DNA of 64,000 nt, from contig CM033113.1 in NCBI GenBank assembly GCA_019321725.1, positions 868,001 to 932,000 on the forward strand, given 5' to 3'. Both the position numbers and the translations under genes were made by a program. The notes below the pieces were generated by a model that worked only from the letters and a program-made list of their open reading frames with translations, did not search any database and was not told the origin of the DNA. The stretch's first letter is position 1. Every line of letters begins with the position of its first letter. This DNA is from Paulownia fortunei (lineage: Eukaryota; Streptophyta; Magnoliopsida; Lamiales; Paulowniaceae). Positions 17,750-31,148 of this stretch are shown one piece after another.

Positions 17750-20700
17750 CTATGGTATTGTGGAACTTGAAAATTCCAGTACTTCAGATTTCTTTGCCCA
17801 GTACTGTTGAAACCTCTGTCGTGCATACTCTATGTAGTCAAAATCAATTTTGTTAACATGCTCCTGTAAACATAAGAAGAAAACTGATGAAACTGTTCCT
17901 GTAAATCCTCTGAAAATTTCTTCTAGCTTGTAACTAAACCACGTAAGAAGACTGGTGTGTTGATTATTTTCATAATCTCCTGAACAGTTGGAGAGATTAC
18001 ATTAGTGTTCATACATGACAGTAACTTCCGAAGTGAATAAATTTCAAGTGGAATAGTTCAGATTGAACCATTTATCATATCTCTTACACACTGCACATAT
18101 TTGATGGATATGAAATACTATTATATTTAATTAACACAAGGAAAATTGAGACAAATATTAGTAAACATGAAGCATCCTCTTTCTATATACAACTGGCATT
18201 CATCCACATCTGTTTTCAGTTAAACCTCAGCATTTCATGGATGGAGATGGACCACTTCATGGGAAGATTTCTTAATGCTAGGACTGGCAAAATTTGTTAC
18301 ATCCTACCCAATTAGCGACTTTTCTGATTATAAATTAATACATCTGTTGCCATTAACTTAATACTAAAACATGACAGGTTTAGACAAATTCCAAATCAGT
18401 TGAAATATGGCTGGCCTTAATAATTGTGGGCAACTTAGCCTTTAGTTATACAAGGTCAACATTCCTACAAACTGCTTAAGAAGCGATTTAGCTACTGTTA
18501 CCCCCAAACTAGATGAAATTTTAGTCTGTGCGCGCCACATTAATTTCTCTTTCAAGCTAAATGGAAATTTTTTTTTTTTTTATCTATTTTGGTCTGGGCA
18601 AGAAATACTGCAAAGCAATCAAATCTGAAAATTAGAGTGTAGCAAAACCAGATATGCTAATCTTGTAAGCTCAAAAAGTTTGGGTAACATACCGAGATTA
18701 TTCCCCACAAGGCCCACAGAAGATGGCTTGCAAGAGTATACTTCTCCACTTCCTGAAGTAATTGCTCAACCTCTACGTCACTAGGTTGCTTGCCTGCACG
18801 AAACTCTGATACTTCAGGGGATATTTATAAATGAGAGATTATATATTCTATCTATCTAACAGAAATTTTGAAAAAAAAGAAGGCACTAATTATCCACTCT
18901 GTTATAGGTCACTCAAGCGGTTGAGACAATGTGGTGCAAATCAACAGTTATGGGTGTTCCTTACTCCTATTACAGAGATGAAAAGGAAAATGTTTGTATC
19001 TCACTTGACATGACTAAAGAACTCATCATCAAATCTAAAAGCCAAACTTGGTAAAATAGACAAAAACTGCCACATGTGATTACCAACGGTAAAATATATG
19101 GATATTAAATAATTACTACCTGAACCACTCAGATAAATACGCAAGAATCTTTGACGCTCCTCCAAACCTGGGTAAGGAAAACAAGCACTAATTTCACATA
19201 TCCAATTACTAAAGGAGGGTAAGACGAAATGTGATTGAAGCAAAGAACACGTCCCCTACCTGGATATTTACTATAGTCCAAGACATGTGGGGTTTCAGTA
19301 TGATAGTCCGCAGCCATCTCACAAAAATGATTCGCAATATCAAAGGCTACATTGTTGTAGCTTGCATATTCATAATCCTATAAACCAGCAAAGGTAGCTT
19401 AGATCAAAGAACTACATTTGAAGCATAAGCTCACTGGTTATATAAATTAGACAAGAACTAATTTATTTATTTATTTTAATATCATTAGTTCAAGAAGATA
19501 GTATGCTAAATCTCAAAATAATTGTGAACTACCCTAAGCTTGCAACTTAGGAACCGTTTCATGTCCTATCTGAATTAACTAATTTCAGCTTATAATATCA
19601 AAAAATCATAACCAATAAGAACTATCTTGATTTGATCGAATTGATTTTCACTGTCAAATGTTTTTTTTTTTACTGCTCTGTGACAATTAATTTTGAGGAG
19701 AAAACAATATATATTAGAACTTCCAACAAAATAATATCATTTGAAATTATCATATATGCAAAAAGACAAATTAAAATATCATAATCTGTGGTTATAAAGG
19801 AGGAACTATCTCTAGGTGTATAGAGAGGGAAAGATGCTGCTACGAATAAAGGAAGGCAGACAGTTCTGTCACATTAATTCAACCTAACATACTAATGCCT
19901 CTGAAAGGCGGACTCAAGCTACTGGATGTGGTTTTAAGGACCTAACACGTTGCCTACAGTTTGAAAGCTGGCAGGTGGTGAAAACAACAGAAGTAAAACT
20001 ATGCCTCCACTAGTCCACAACTGCAGAGTAAATAAAAGAGTTGTCACCTAGTATCAGGTTACCTGATGAAAACATTTGCTATTTTTTACCTGAGTCAACC
20101 AAATGCCACTAGGATACCTGCCACCCCATCACTTTCTTATAAGTCACTTAACCAGGATAGTCATATTTCTACCTAAAGGCATAAGAATTAGACTGAATGC
20201 GCTAAAGAAAGGCACAACCCTGCCATATGATCATATTACAAAAAACACAGAAGCTCAATCTATTCATTTTTATGAGTTTGTGTTACTTCGATAGCTTCCT
20301 CTTTAGTGAAGTCTATGGGTGCCTTTTACATGTCTTGTCAATGGCTACATGAAATTGAGGTGTTCCAATTCAGAGAATTATAAATTTAAACTTCTTTAGG
20401 ACATAGAGAAAGCAGCCAAACTTGATAGGTTTCTATCTTAAATAACAAATAAGATTGATCCCTATGCCTTGCACTCATAACAAAGGGTAAAGAGCATAGC
20501 TTGATACTCACAATTATGGTTATTAATCTGGTTTCTTCATCCATCATTATGTTACCATATTGCAAATCATTGTGGCAGAATCCTACAAGTTGATGACTGG
20601 TTGTGAGATTCTTTTCTAGTGCTGATATTTCATATTCCAGGACATTCAAGCAAAATTCCTCAGCTTCTTCCTGCGAAGATAGGCGTTTGGCTTCATTAAG

Positions 20701-21735
20701 CCAATTGCTGAAACATTAAGGCATAAAACCTCATGTAAGAACATACAATATAATAACGCAATTCTTCTGAATTTACAAAGAAAGCATTGCAGAAAAAAAG
20801 AGCGTACCACAATCTATCCCAGAGGACAACGGTCTTGGGCCCGGGCATATCTAGATTGTGGAATTCCTTCATTTTAGTTGCTATAATAGCAGATATCTCA
20901 GGATCACGCAAATCAGCTGCTGTAAGTGTCTGGAGTGGCACAATTGAAGGCAATATGTTACTAGATAGGCCATTCATTTACTTCCACAATTCTTAATATT
21001 TAAACTATGGAAACTACGTCAAAAAGCCATTAAAATCAGAACAAATTCAAAGATGAAGGAGCTAAAAAAGAGTTCCATTAGGCTAGTAGCATATACAGCC
21101 ACGAGACATAATCACGTTAAAAAGCACTAGTAACTGAAACATAAACGCACAATTACCTATTTTTTAGGTATTGAAACTAATTTAAACAATGTCAATGTAA
21201 CGAATTCAAAAAAATTGTCACTGTAAGTCATTAATGCGCTTTTAATACAAAATCTCCTCTGAAACAGAAGAAATATAGAAATCTACAATGAAATGCACCA
21301 CAAAGGCAAGCACAACGTACAAACAGCGAGAAAAAAAAAAAGGTGAAGTAACAAGCCGAAAGACGTGTGTACCCGAGCCCGAATAAACTCCTCGACGCGG
21401 CCATTAGAGAAGCGGCCGAGCAACCGAGGGCCCTGGCCTTGCTTGGACATGAACTCAAACGTACGAATCTCATTTTCACGGTCGAAAAATATTTCCACGC
21501 CTGCACCATAAATCCTCACCAACAATTTCCTGGATCTCGGTAGGGACTCGTCGCGGTTGGATTTCGTTAGCCATTTGATCTGGTAGACCTCGTTGGTCAT
21601 AGCCCCCTTGAGCGGAATCACCTGCAGCGCCTCCGCATCGGCTATGTCGCTCCATTCCGCCGCCAGCGATTTGAGAATTTTCTTCGCCTCATCAGGAATG
21701 CGAGGTTCCTGGTTCGATTTCTCGGCAGAGCCCAT
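17750..21735 (-). CDS. Choline kinase
   Basis: Seven exons on the minus strand: 21735-21373, 20929-20808, 20707-20512, 19377-19260, 19167-19120, 18793-18693 and 17863-17750. They give 353 residues. The product phosphorylates choline with ATP, the first step of the CDP-choline route to phosphatidylcholine, in the cytosol. Diagnostic motifs are [15 protein letters not shown] near the N-terminus (ATP-binding loop region), the catalytic loop [13 protein letters not shown] with H207, D209 and N214, and the choline kinase motif beginning [18 protein letters not shown] at residue 228. D209 and D228 are the expected catalytic base and metal ligand. The start at 21735 gives an N-terminus like other plant choline kinases. 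The same frame is open for another 67 codons back to an ATG at 21936, so a longer form is possible. Ethanolamine kinase is less likely given the overall match to plant choline kinases. Confidence 0.93.
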
Positions 21736-22470
21736 GGAATATTGTAAGAGAGGTAGAATTGAACGGGGAGGGGTTTGAATAGGAGAAATGAATCGAGAAT
21801 TCCGCCACTCCAAAGGGGAAGAGGAGAGGCAGAGCTTGGGGATCGCAAACAATACCGTTGCCAGATGGCGGTGTTTAACCGGGAAACGGTTGGAGCATGT
21901 GCGTGTCACGTGACATAGGCATCTCATGATTTGCAAGCACCCTTTTTAAGTTCAATCAATTTCTCCCAAACGTACCTACCCCTCGTTGTATAAATGTCGC
22001 CAAAGATTTTTTGCCTAACAAAAGTGAAATTTTATATAGTAATTATTCTTTTTAATTTTTACTTTTCTGTATTAAATTCCAAACTCGGTCAAGGAAGTAC
22101 ACAATGTGTACAATTATGGAATTTAATATCAATTCTGAAATCCAGTTAGTAATAAGTTAACAAACAAATACTACCAAAGTCTCAATATTAATTAGAAACG
22201 AACTTTAGATGAAAGTCCAAAAACACTCTTAAAATAATATTATAATCCTTCATTCCAATTTGCAATTCATCTTATATTCCAAATCACAGATATCAAATCA
22301 GAGTAGTTATGGGAAAAAAAATACCAAAAAAAAAAAAAAGCGATAGAAAATACGTGTGTACATGAACTACAAATATGCATGTATTCCTGAAGATTAATGT
22401 GGCTCAGAAATGCATATTCTTCAGGGACCCGTGATAATGGAATTGTGTATGTGCTGTATTGAGCCTGAGA
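21736..22470. other. Promoter of choline kinase and 3' end of Prune-like gene
   Basis: The part next to 21736 is GC-richer, open in the choline kinase frame to 21936, and probably 5' UTR. The rest is AT-rich and should contain the poly(A) site of the Prune-like gene. No further gene was seen. Confidence 0.5.
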
Positions 22471-25400
22471 TCAGTTGGATGCAGAAATAAATTCTTCCAG
22501 GAGCCGTTCGATAGTCCTCCGCGAGGTGACTTTATCAATTTCAAACACTCTCATCTCATCCTTCAGACCTGCACAATGACATGAACATATCCATGACATA
22601 ATTTGTAAGGTCACTATAAACATATTTCTTGTCAGGTTTTATAAATAAGGCCACAAAAATATTTAATAAAAACAATCTATATAGCAGAGAACTGAATCTA
22701 TTTGCAGAGATCAGCTAGAGAATTTTTACAGTTCCATGAGAATAGCCAAGGACTTGAACACCAAGTATCAAAAGCTAGGAAGAACAAACTGACCTGATTG
22801 ATGTAGAGCTTTGAGTGGCAGTTGAGCTGCACTTGACTTGAGGAACAGTACAAGGTTCCTCATAAGTTCAGCAGATTCAGCAGATACCAGAATTTCTCTC
22901 TAATTTGCACCACAAAAAAGTCAGATATGTAGATACATTTTTAACAATGGGAAGGTCACAGGATAATCTATTAGGTCTTATAAAGACATCACGTGAGAAA
23001 AATCATCATTTTTTTTTCCTTAATCTAATACGATCGTTTATGTTCCCACTAGCTTGCATTTTTGGAAACTTAACTTTACCACAAAGCACAGAAAAAGGAG
23101 GAAAACATCAATCTGCTCGAACGATTCTATTTATGGTAGCTGCTACCAGCGCAGCTAAAACTACTACTAAAAATTTCTTGGTGCTAGATTTGGTCATAAA
23201 ATCAGGATTCTCTATCAAATAGCTAATATGATACCGAAGATCACAATTATGTAAAATCAGGGATATGTGCCGGATTCATATGAATGGATTACAATCATCA
23301 TAAGTAATATCCAAATGCACAAATAAACAAGAGACAATCCGAACCTTGAATTTCATCTGAGAATCATAATAGCCAGAAACAACCATTAGTAGGCCAAGTT
23401 TTTCCAACTCTGCATTCAAAACAGCCATATCATTAAAAAATAAAGCTCTATACAGCATCCAGGGATGAATTGGAGCAGAAACAGAAGTAGCACTCATCTG
23501 CAGTTTCAATATGTCAAAAGTAATATTTGTCAAAGCTAAATGTAAAATGCATAAGCCATTGAAGTGAACAGAGGAAAATATGAAATTCCAGAGCTGACCT
23601 ATGCAAGATTTCAAAAAATTACCAAATAAATAGAGCCAGAAGCAATTTCAATTTTTTTTAAAAAAAAAAAGAAAAACGCATATAATGATTTTGATATTTA
23701 TACAGCAAAATGGTAGGGATGGTATTGCAAAAACCAGTCTAGCAAAAAGGGAATAATGTATGAAATTTTGATTAAATAAATCAACTGCTAACACAGATGT
23801 GGAAATAATAATAATAGTGCAGGTCAACAAGACTAGGCAATGATTTCCTATAGTCTTCTTGACGAAGTGAGTGCATATGTCAAGATATGGTAAATCCCCA
23901 ATCACATTAGATCACTATAATTGATTACTTTGGAAGTGTATGATTTCTTGAATTGAAGAGGAATCATGAGACAGCAGTTGTGCAACTGACATCCCAATTG
24001 AACTCATCCCGGTATTTGGTGCCAGCAATCTTGTACTGATACTATTTGGTTTACCTGTTTCAACAAATTTCAAGACCAATGGAATGAGTTAAATTAGAAA
24101 CAAATAAATCAGGCCCATTTCCTTTGTATGTTCTGAACATCAATATAATCTAGTACATTTTTCAGATTTGCAAGAAAATACAACAGCTAATTACTATTCT
24201 CCAGAAAGCCAGAAAGCAAACTGATTTCCATAATCATGATGAAGAAATATATTGAACATAAAAAAATTCTTTACCTTTGACTCCATCATCAATCAGTTTT
24301 TCAAGAATATTTGAATGAAATAAGTAGATTTGGAATCAGTAGCAACTGCCAAGTTAAAAGAGATAAACATGGGCAAACCTGATTTGGTCCATTTCTTGAA
24401 TTCCTTCCGTAAAATTTCTTCCACTTTAAGGACAGATGAACCATAGGTTTTATACTTCACTGAAAAACCAAAAAACAAAAAGGAAAAAAACAAAAGGAGA
24501 CTCCAATGATCAATATAGATGAATTAACTCATAAAGACAATATGCAGAGGTGTGAGAAATTTTTTTATATTACGAATTTGGTAAAGTCCATTGCATCCAA
24601 ATCGACCAGCTCCATTAATTAACAAGGTGGCCATGTATTTATCTTTGGAGGTACATTGTGAGCTTGATAAGTTTCCAGTATCCAGAAGGATGCCTGCTAA
24701 CTGCCAATCAGAGAAAAGAAATGACAAGCAGAATATATTTCAAAAACCCATGAGAAAGTCACTAACTTCAAAGCAAAGCATATATCACAGTTTTTCAGTT
24801 GATAAAATTTTTCCTGTCGGGCAAAAATAAGGTAAAGAAAATATTAATTCATTATGATTTTACAGAGTCAACTTCAAAGTGAAAACTTGAGGATAGCATC
24901 TCTAGGCCAGATTAACAGGACCATGAGTACAAAATTCCAATATAGAAATTACAGAAGGTTTATGAAAAAAAGAAATCCATCAGTTTAAACTAGCAGCAGA
25001 TTAAGCAGAAATTTGCAGAACAAATCGCTGGTATTTCTTTACTGTTCCCTTGCTAAGATTGAGAGTGGAAGAAATGGACCATTGTGTTTCTTATTTTCTG
25101 TTGTGAGATGTCTACATAAAGAAACAGCTTTACAAATCAGTCCTAAATTCTCCTGCATCAGATACAAAACCAAATTACATGGAACAGAAGTGTACCATAT
25201 CCTGAAATCAGAATATGGATACATGCAATTGAAATTGATGACTCAGTACCAGAAGTCTACTGAATCCTTGCCCAGCCAATATCTCAGGTGAAGTCATTGC
25301 AAATTTTTCAGCAATAACAGCACAGCATGACACATCCTGAAACGACAAATACATGACAAATTCATTTGTGTGCATCATATAACAGAAAATAAGCATGAGC

Positions 25401-28400
25401 ATACGCGATACTATATGTCATTGGGACATTCAGGAAAGAAAGATAGATGTGAACATTCCAGATCAAATTGTTGCCCAAGTTTATCTTCCAAAAATCAAGG
25501 TAAACTAGTTTTCTGTTTCACAATTAAAAAATCCCTTCCGTAAGTCTAGCATGTAAAGTATGTGAAAATATAAGATGAGGAAAGAAGTTAAGTTTTCATA
25601 AAATAGAAGTGAGACTTTCTTCAACACTTTCATCATTTATTTTTCAGTTGATTGGGAAGGAATATCTCTACTGAATCTAATATACATTATATAAACACTG
25701 CCTTGAAAATGTGATCAATTCCAATGTTTCTTTTAAGATAACGATGCTCCCATCATTACAATTTATAGAGTACACACAAGGGATGTACTCTATAAATAGA
25801 AGTGAAACTTTCTTCAACACTTTCATCATTTATTTTTCAGTTGACTGGGAAGGAATATCTCCACTGAATCTTATATAGATTATATAAACACTGCCTTGAA
25901 AATGTGATCAATTCCAATGTTTCTTTTAAGACAACGATGCTCCCATCATTACAAATTTATAGAGTACACACAAGGGATGTAGGCCAGAATTCAAATGCAC
26001 TTTTCTGCAAAATGAGACGACAGGTCTTCAGGCTTTAAGCAGTAGCCTGTATCCAACTTATGAGAGGAAAAGAAGAAAAGGACAAACAAATTTGAGTTTA
26101 TGTTGTAAATAACCTACCTGTCGCACAGTGATAGAATCAACCCAAGAATATGTATCAGACTGTACAAAAAACAGAATAATGTCAAAATTTACTCTCTTGC
26201 ATATAGACATTAAGCATATCAACATTGAACCATAACCAGGCCAAAATAAACCTTTGTACAATGAAACACTTCAACTATTGCCTCTCTCAGTGCCTGCTCC
26301 AATAAGTAGCATATGCTTGTCAGTTCCATAAGGTTAGCAGCAAAACCAGAAAGTTGAAATAAAAAATTTACCTCTTGTTCAGATGGGATCTTATCACAAT
26401 TGAGTAAAACTAGCTTGAGACTCCCAAACAAATCATAATAGGACAAGTCAATCTGGTAAATGCCATAAGAAGGAAGGAAAACTTAGATTTTAATTGACAG
26501 AAAAAAACAGAACATTGGGGGGGTGTATAGGTAGCCAGTGAAAATGAAACTACATTAACAAAGTATAGCGTAATGGAGGAGATGGAGCTGATATGGACTT
26601 AGAACAGACAGGTAGCAGAAGCAAGATTTAAACTGCAAGAACAAACATACTCCTATATATTATATACTATGAAACTGATCTTACAAATCTCCAGGTAATA
26701 TTCCCAAGATTTGCAAAAGATGGAAATAAGTTGGATTTCTTTCATGATAAACCAATTTGTAGTAAAACACCCAAGGTAATTATGACGTTCACAAATAGTA
26801 GACATGCGCTAGTTTCTATTTTCAAAATAGTGAAGTGGAAAATACCTCGTCAATAAAAATTAAGGATGACAGATCAATATGGCACGAGTCAAGCAGCCAC
26901 TGAAGGTCAGCATGTGAATCTAAATTGGCCCTCTTCATGTTGACGACTGGCACAGTACAAAATTGGTTGCTCTTAAGAGCCTCGTCAAGATAAAAAGCAT
27001 ACAAGATGGTGGAAGCCATGGATCCCACATCTGCATAATACTATGTCAGGCTATGGAAGAATAAAAAATTAGTCTAACTAGTATTAATTTGCTATTGGTG
27101 GTCTACATGAAGAAAAAGAGAGCCAAAACCCTTCAAATTTTACATTTTATGACTCCTTAATCACATTTCAGTAAAAGTAAAACATAGATACCTTTCTCAA
27201 TCTATTCTAGTTCATTCTTTCTAGTTTGTAATTGTACTTTTTAGAATTCACAAACAATGCAGACAGCCTGGAAATTCAAACTAATGATATCTTCCCATTT
27301 TCTTGTTTATTTGTGTGTTTGACTTCATTGATGAAACTGGTGCAATTTAAGCCCTGATAGATATATTCTAAACTACATTGAGCCCATCTTTTAAGAAATA
27401 TAATTCTGAAAACTTCAAACAACTTCCTTATGGATCAACCTTGGACTCCCAAAAAATTTATTACTTGACACATCTTGTACTTGGGTTTGCAACCTTAAAG
27501 TTGTAGCAAGTTTTTAGCGTCATTGCCAGGGAAGGCAAGGTAAGTATTCGTATTTATAAATATTTTCTCTTTGTAAATATTATGTATTTGTTTTCTTTAC
27601 AATTATATGTTCATATGGTATCGTAATCATAATTCTCATCGTTTAGTTAAAAATAATTATAAAACTTTGTTTGGAAATTTATTTAAGTCACTGAACCAGT
27701 CTCGTGCAACCAGAAAGATCATCATTCTAGCAAAAAGAGGTAGTAACACCCCTCAGATTTTAGATGCAATCAAAAATTAGAATAAATGTTAGTTTTCTTA
27801 TCAAACAAATCCATAACCAAGTTATACGACACACATACCAAGCAGTTTGAAAGACGGTATACAGTACACCCAACTCCCTTTTCAACTCCAAGCTTTTGTT
27901 TTGACACAGCACAAATTATTTGTATAAGCATGTATTCTCATATTCAATAAAGATTGATGCAAACATAATGCATGTGTTAAATTTCTAAAAAATTATTACT
28001 CTAAGAAGCAATAAAATATTTAATGTCTTGACAAATGATTCTGATAAATCTTTCTCTGATAACATGAATTTTATGATAAGGAAAAAAGTGGAAATACTTC
28101 ATGAGTTAGGAAAGGTAGTGCAACTGACCAAAAAGATGTGAGGAGACAATAGAAGATCACTATTAATGCATATCTTTGGCACATTAATTTTGAAAAATGA
28201 TTTACCAAGATATCAGAGTATCAAAGTAGTCACTCTTGTCCCTAGGATCTCTTCAACCTAATAGTTGTGTCAAGAATTAACAGTGAAAATTCTCTAACTT
28301 CTCAATCTCTGCCAATACAGATTAAAGCTAGCTTGATTATAGCATTTGCGATGAGAGAAATCAGCAAATAAAAGACAGTGTGGACAAGATTTTTCCAGCA

Positions 28401-31148
28401 CAATTTAATTGGAATTACCAGCAACATCTGGCCCAATTACAGCATGCAGGAACCTTCCAGGAACACCAGCATTCACATCATCCCTCCTAGCTTTCAGGTA
28501 CATGTTTAGCTTGTAAATACTTTCACATGATTTGATAACTTCCATTTGTGGTGAAGGCCCATAATAAAATAATGCTGCCGAAGGAGGAAGAGGAACATTA
28601 GAAATATCTGTTTGCCTCTTACTCACATGATATGATGTTTGGATCGCAGGCATTGCGAAGCCACTTTGAGTGGTAAACTCTTCCTTTGCTTCCCAGGCAT
28701 CTGGACTAGAAACTTTTGATGGTTCATTCAAATCATCGAAGTTAATATTCAAATCCGATTGAATAACTACTAGTGGCGAGGAAGTCTTTGACCACCTCCC
28801 AGATAATGACCGGCCAATAGGTTCAAGAACAATGTCCGAGGGCGAGTTTTTTGGACTGTAAGTGACATCTTCAGTTACAGTAATACCAATATCTCTGGGT
28901 CCTTGGTCTCCAATGTCTGAGGATGATACATAAATGTTTTTCCTTGCCAATTTTCCTTGAAAGTCAAAGGCACTGCCCTTGTTCACAACTGCTGCTTCAC
29001 CTCTTCGCATCCCATCAAAAAATGGGTCATCACGAGTACGAACATATGTTTCCTACAGTTTAGGTGGAAAATACACGGTTAGATGAAACCAACCATATAT
29101 TAAACGAAATAGTATAAATTTGCGATGCATGTATCCCTAAAACAGGTACTCCCCATTTACTGATATCAAATCAAGATGCACGGTCATATATTTGAACATA
29201 CCCTCCTGGTTCTCCTCTCATTTTATTCATTAGATAGGTAGCAGCTGGGAAGAAAAGTAAGGTTAGACCCCAACCAAGTAAAGGAAAGCTAATTTATCTC
29301 TTATGATTTGCACTAACATACTTAGGAGCAGCAAGACTCATTTTAAAAAACTTAGTCCTGTAAGATATGATTGAATTCTTAATTGATGCATACCTAGATT
29401 CAACAATCACTGTCAAACAGTTTAGGTTGACCTAACAAGTCCTGTTTGTGTTAAGAAAAAGTGGTGAAAGTGAAAGGAAATGGAGGAAGAGCTGGATAAG
29501 CACGGGAAGCGTCAAGCAGATTCTTTCCAAATCTATCCAGATTTCCCCTCAAAATCACTTTTCCTCGGTATTCCTTAAAACAAATGGAATCTAAGTGCAA
29601 CCAACACACATGCCTAGTTCATAAAACGAAATTTTATTGCTCGCCTGAACTTTGACATCTATCATCGTATTCCTTTCCTTCTATATTCTAATTTATTTCG
29701 CCCTCATCCCCTCACTACATTTTCTTCTTTGTCTTTCTTTTCCCACAGCTCCTATAGTGCTCATTGATTCAGGGGAAAATGGAAAGTGTTAATGACTAAA
29801 AGTGCATATTCTATCAGCAAGGGCATTCCACAAAGTATTGAATGTCAATTTGATACTATCACCCTGAATCACAGCAATGCAGTCATTATAGCATAAAGAC
29901 TGGCACGTGTAGAAATGGCCTTTATTTCATATCTGTAAACTTGTAAAAATGAAAATACTGCACAACTAAATCATAGCAATCACGACTATTAGGCATCAGT
30001 CTTGCCATATAGATTTTGATACAACTGCATCACTCCACAGGAGAAAAAAAAAATTAACTAGATAGGCTCAGAATAGCATCTTAACCAATATTCTGGCATC
30101 TTCTTCTTCATGAGAGCATAAATAGGCATCTTCACCAGTAATGGCAGCAGCTAAATCAACCAGAAATTATCCACCTATGTCAGCTAGTAGACACTTTCCG
30201 TGATTTGTCTTCCAACCGAAAAATATACTATTACGTAACGGATATCGTCACTAATTTGTCGTCACCCCTTGAATCCCCTTTAACTGCACATTGTTATTTA
30301 TGTCATCCCATCTATATATTTCGTATCACTTCAAGATATCAACCATGCATTCAATCCCATTTCATTTCAATTTCATCAGAGCCTCTACCAAAATCATCAT
30401 ACAAAATTGAATTACGCTGTAATCTCTGCTGCAATTTTTTGGGCCAGCCCATACCATATTTAGGATCATTTCCTGAGTATTATCACATTCTTGTCATTAT
30501 ATATTATAGCCTCAATAATTCATTAAAACAACGGATGCACAGCATTACCATCAAGACGAAAATAGGAGTGGAAAGCTGATTTACCCGTTGATTCGGGCCA
30601 ACTGAATTGGAGGTGGTGGTGGACTTCATGTTGGCAGCAATGAGAAGCCTCAAAAATCAGCCCCCAAATAATAAAAAAAAAAAAAACCCAGAAGCACGCA
30701 CACTTTGAAATGGAACAACTATATCCGCGTATGTGTGTGTAGTGTGTGTTCGTTGGAGTTGACGGAGGATTTGAGAAAGACAAAGAAAGAAAGCAAAGAC
30801 CAAAGCCTTGGATTGCAAACATTGTGAAGTCCGCCATTGGAGTACATTCTTGGACTTACTGCATAGCACTCGGCAGATAAAATCATTGAAACAAAACCAG
30901 GTAAAATTCCAAATCCCTATTTCCAATGTGCATGATTGGAAAACACCATTGGAATTCCAAAACATTCTTGGTATTATAACTACATCCAATTCTTGCTCTA
31001 CAAACAATGCTTCTTGTAAGCTTTTATCAACTTTTTATTCAAGAAAATACAGGATGGGTAAAAGGGCGCGAGAAAACCTGTAAGAGAAAACGGAGAACTT
31101 CTCCGTGGCGGCGGCGAACGGGGGCCAGGCGTTCTCGGCAGAGATCAT
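22471..31148 (-). CDS. Prune-like DHH/DHHA2 phosphoesterase homologue with degenerate DHH motif
   Basis: Fourteen exons on the minus strand: 31148-31078, 30648-30585, 29052-28419, 27030-26846, 26452-26372, 26293-26252, 26159-26118, 25336-25250, 24700-24574, 24459-24379, 24054-23929, 23535-23345, 22899-22794 and 22568-22471. They give 644 residues. An N-terminal region of about 220 residues is low in recognisable features. Then comes a DHH-type core (YAFYLDEALKSN, PVVNMKR, LIFIDEIDL) and a C-terminal DHHA2-like region (KVEEILRKEFKKWTKSG, and DMAVLNAELEKLGLLMVVSG). Order and spacing match animal Prune, a short-chain exopolyphosphatase and phosphodiesterase. Metal-binding signatures are altered: DVGS at 257-260 replaces DxDS, and NCD at 336-338 replaces DHH. 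D320 of the DEID motif is kept. Loss of activity is inferred. Exon 1 is assigned because MISAENAW joins in phase through 30648 to the Met at 30629; the latter is the alternative start. The exon starting at 23535 is the least certain border. Confidence 0.82.
25601..25985. repeat. Two-copy tandem duplication, about 193 bp unit, in an intron
   Basis: Bases 25601-25788 and 25794-25981 are near-identical direct copies. Both contain the same order of landmarks: AAATAGAAGTGA, CTTCAACACTTTCATCATT, CCTTGAAAATGTGATCAATT and TACACACAAGGGATGTA. They differ by a few substitutions and single-base indels. The pair lies in the Prune-like gene intron between the exons at 26118-26159 and 25250-25336. Confidence 0.92.

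Noticed and set aside
24270..24345. Possible extra Prune-like exon between 24379 and 24054
   Set aside because: With the available AG acceptor the reading frame hits a TGA, whereas direct joining of the flanking exons keeps phase.
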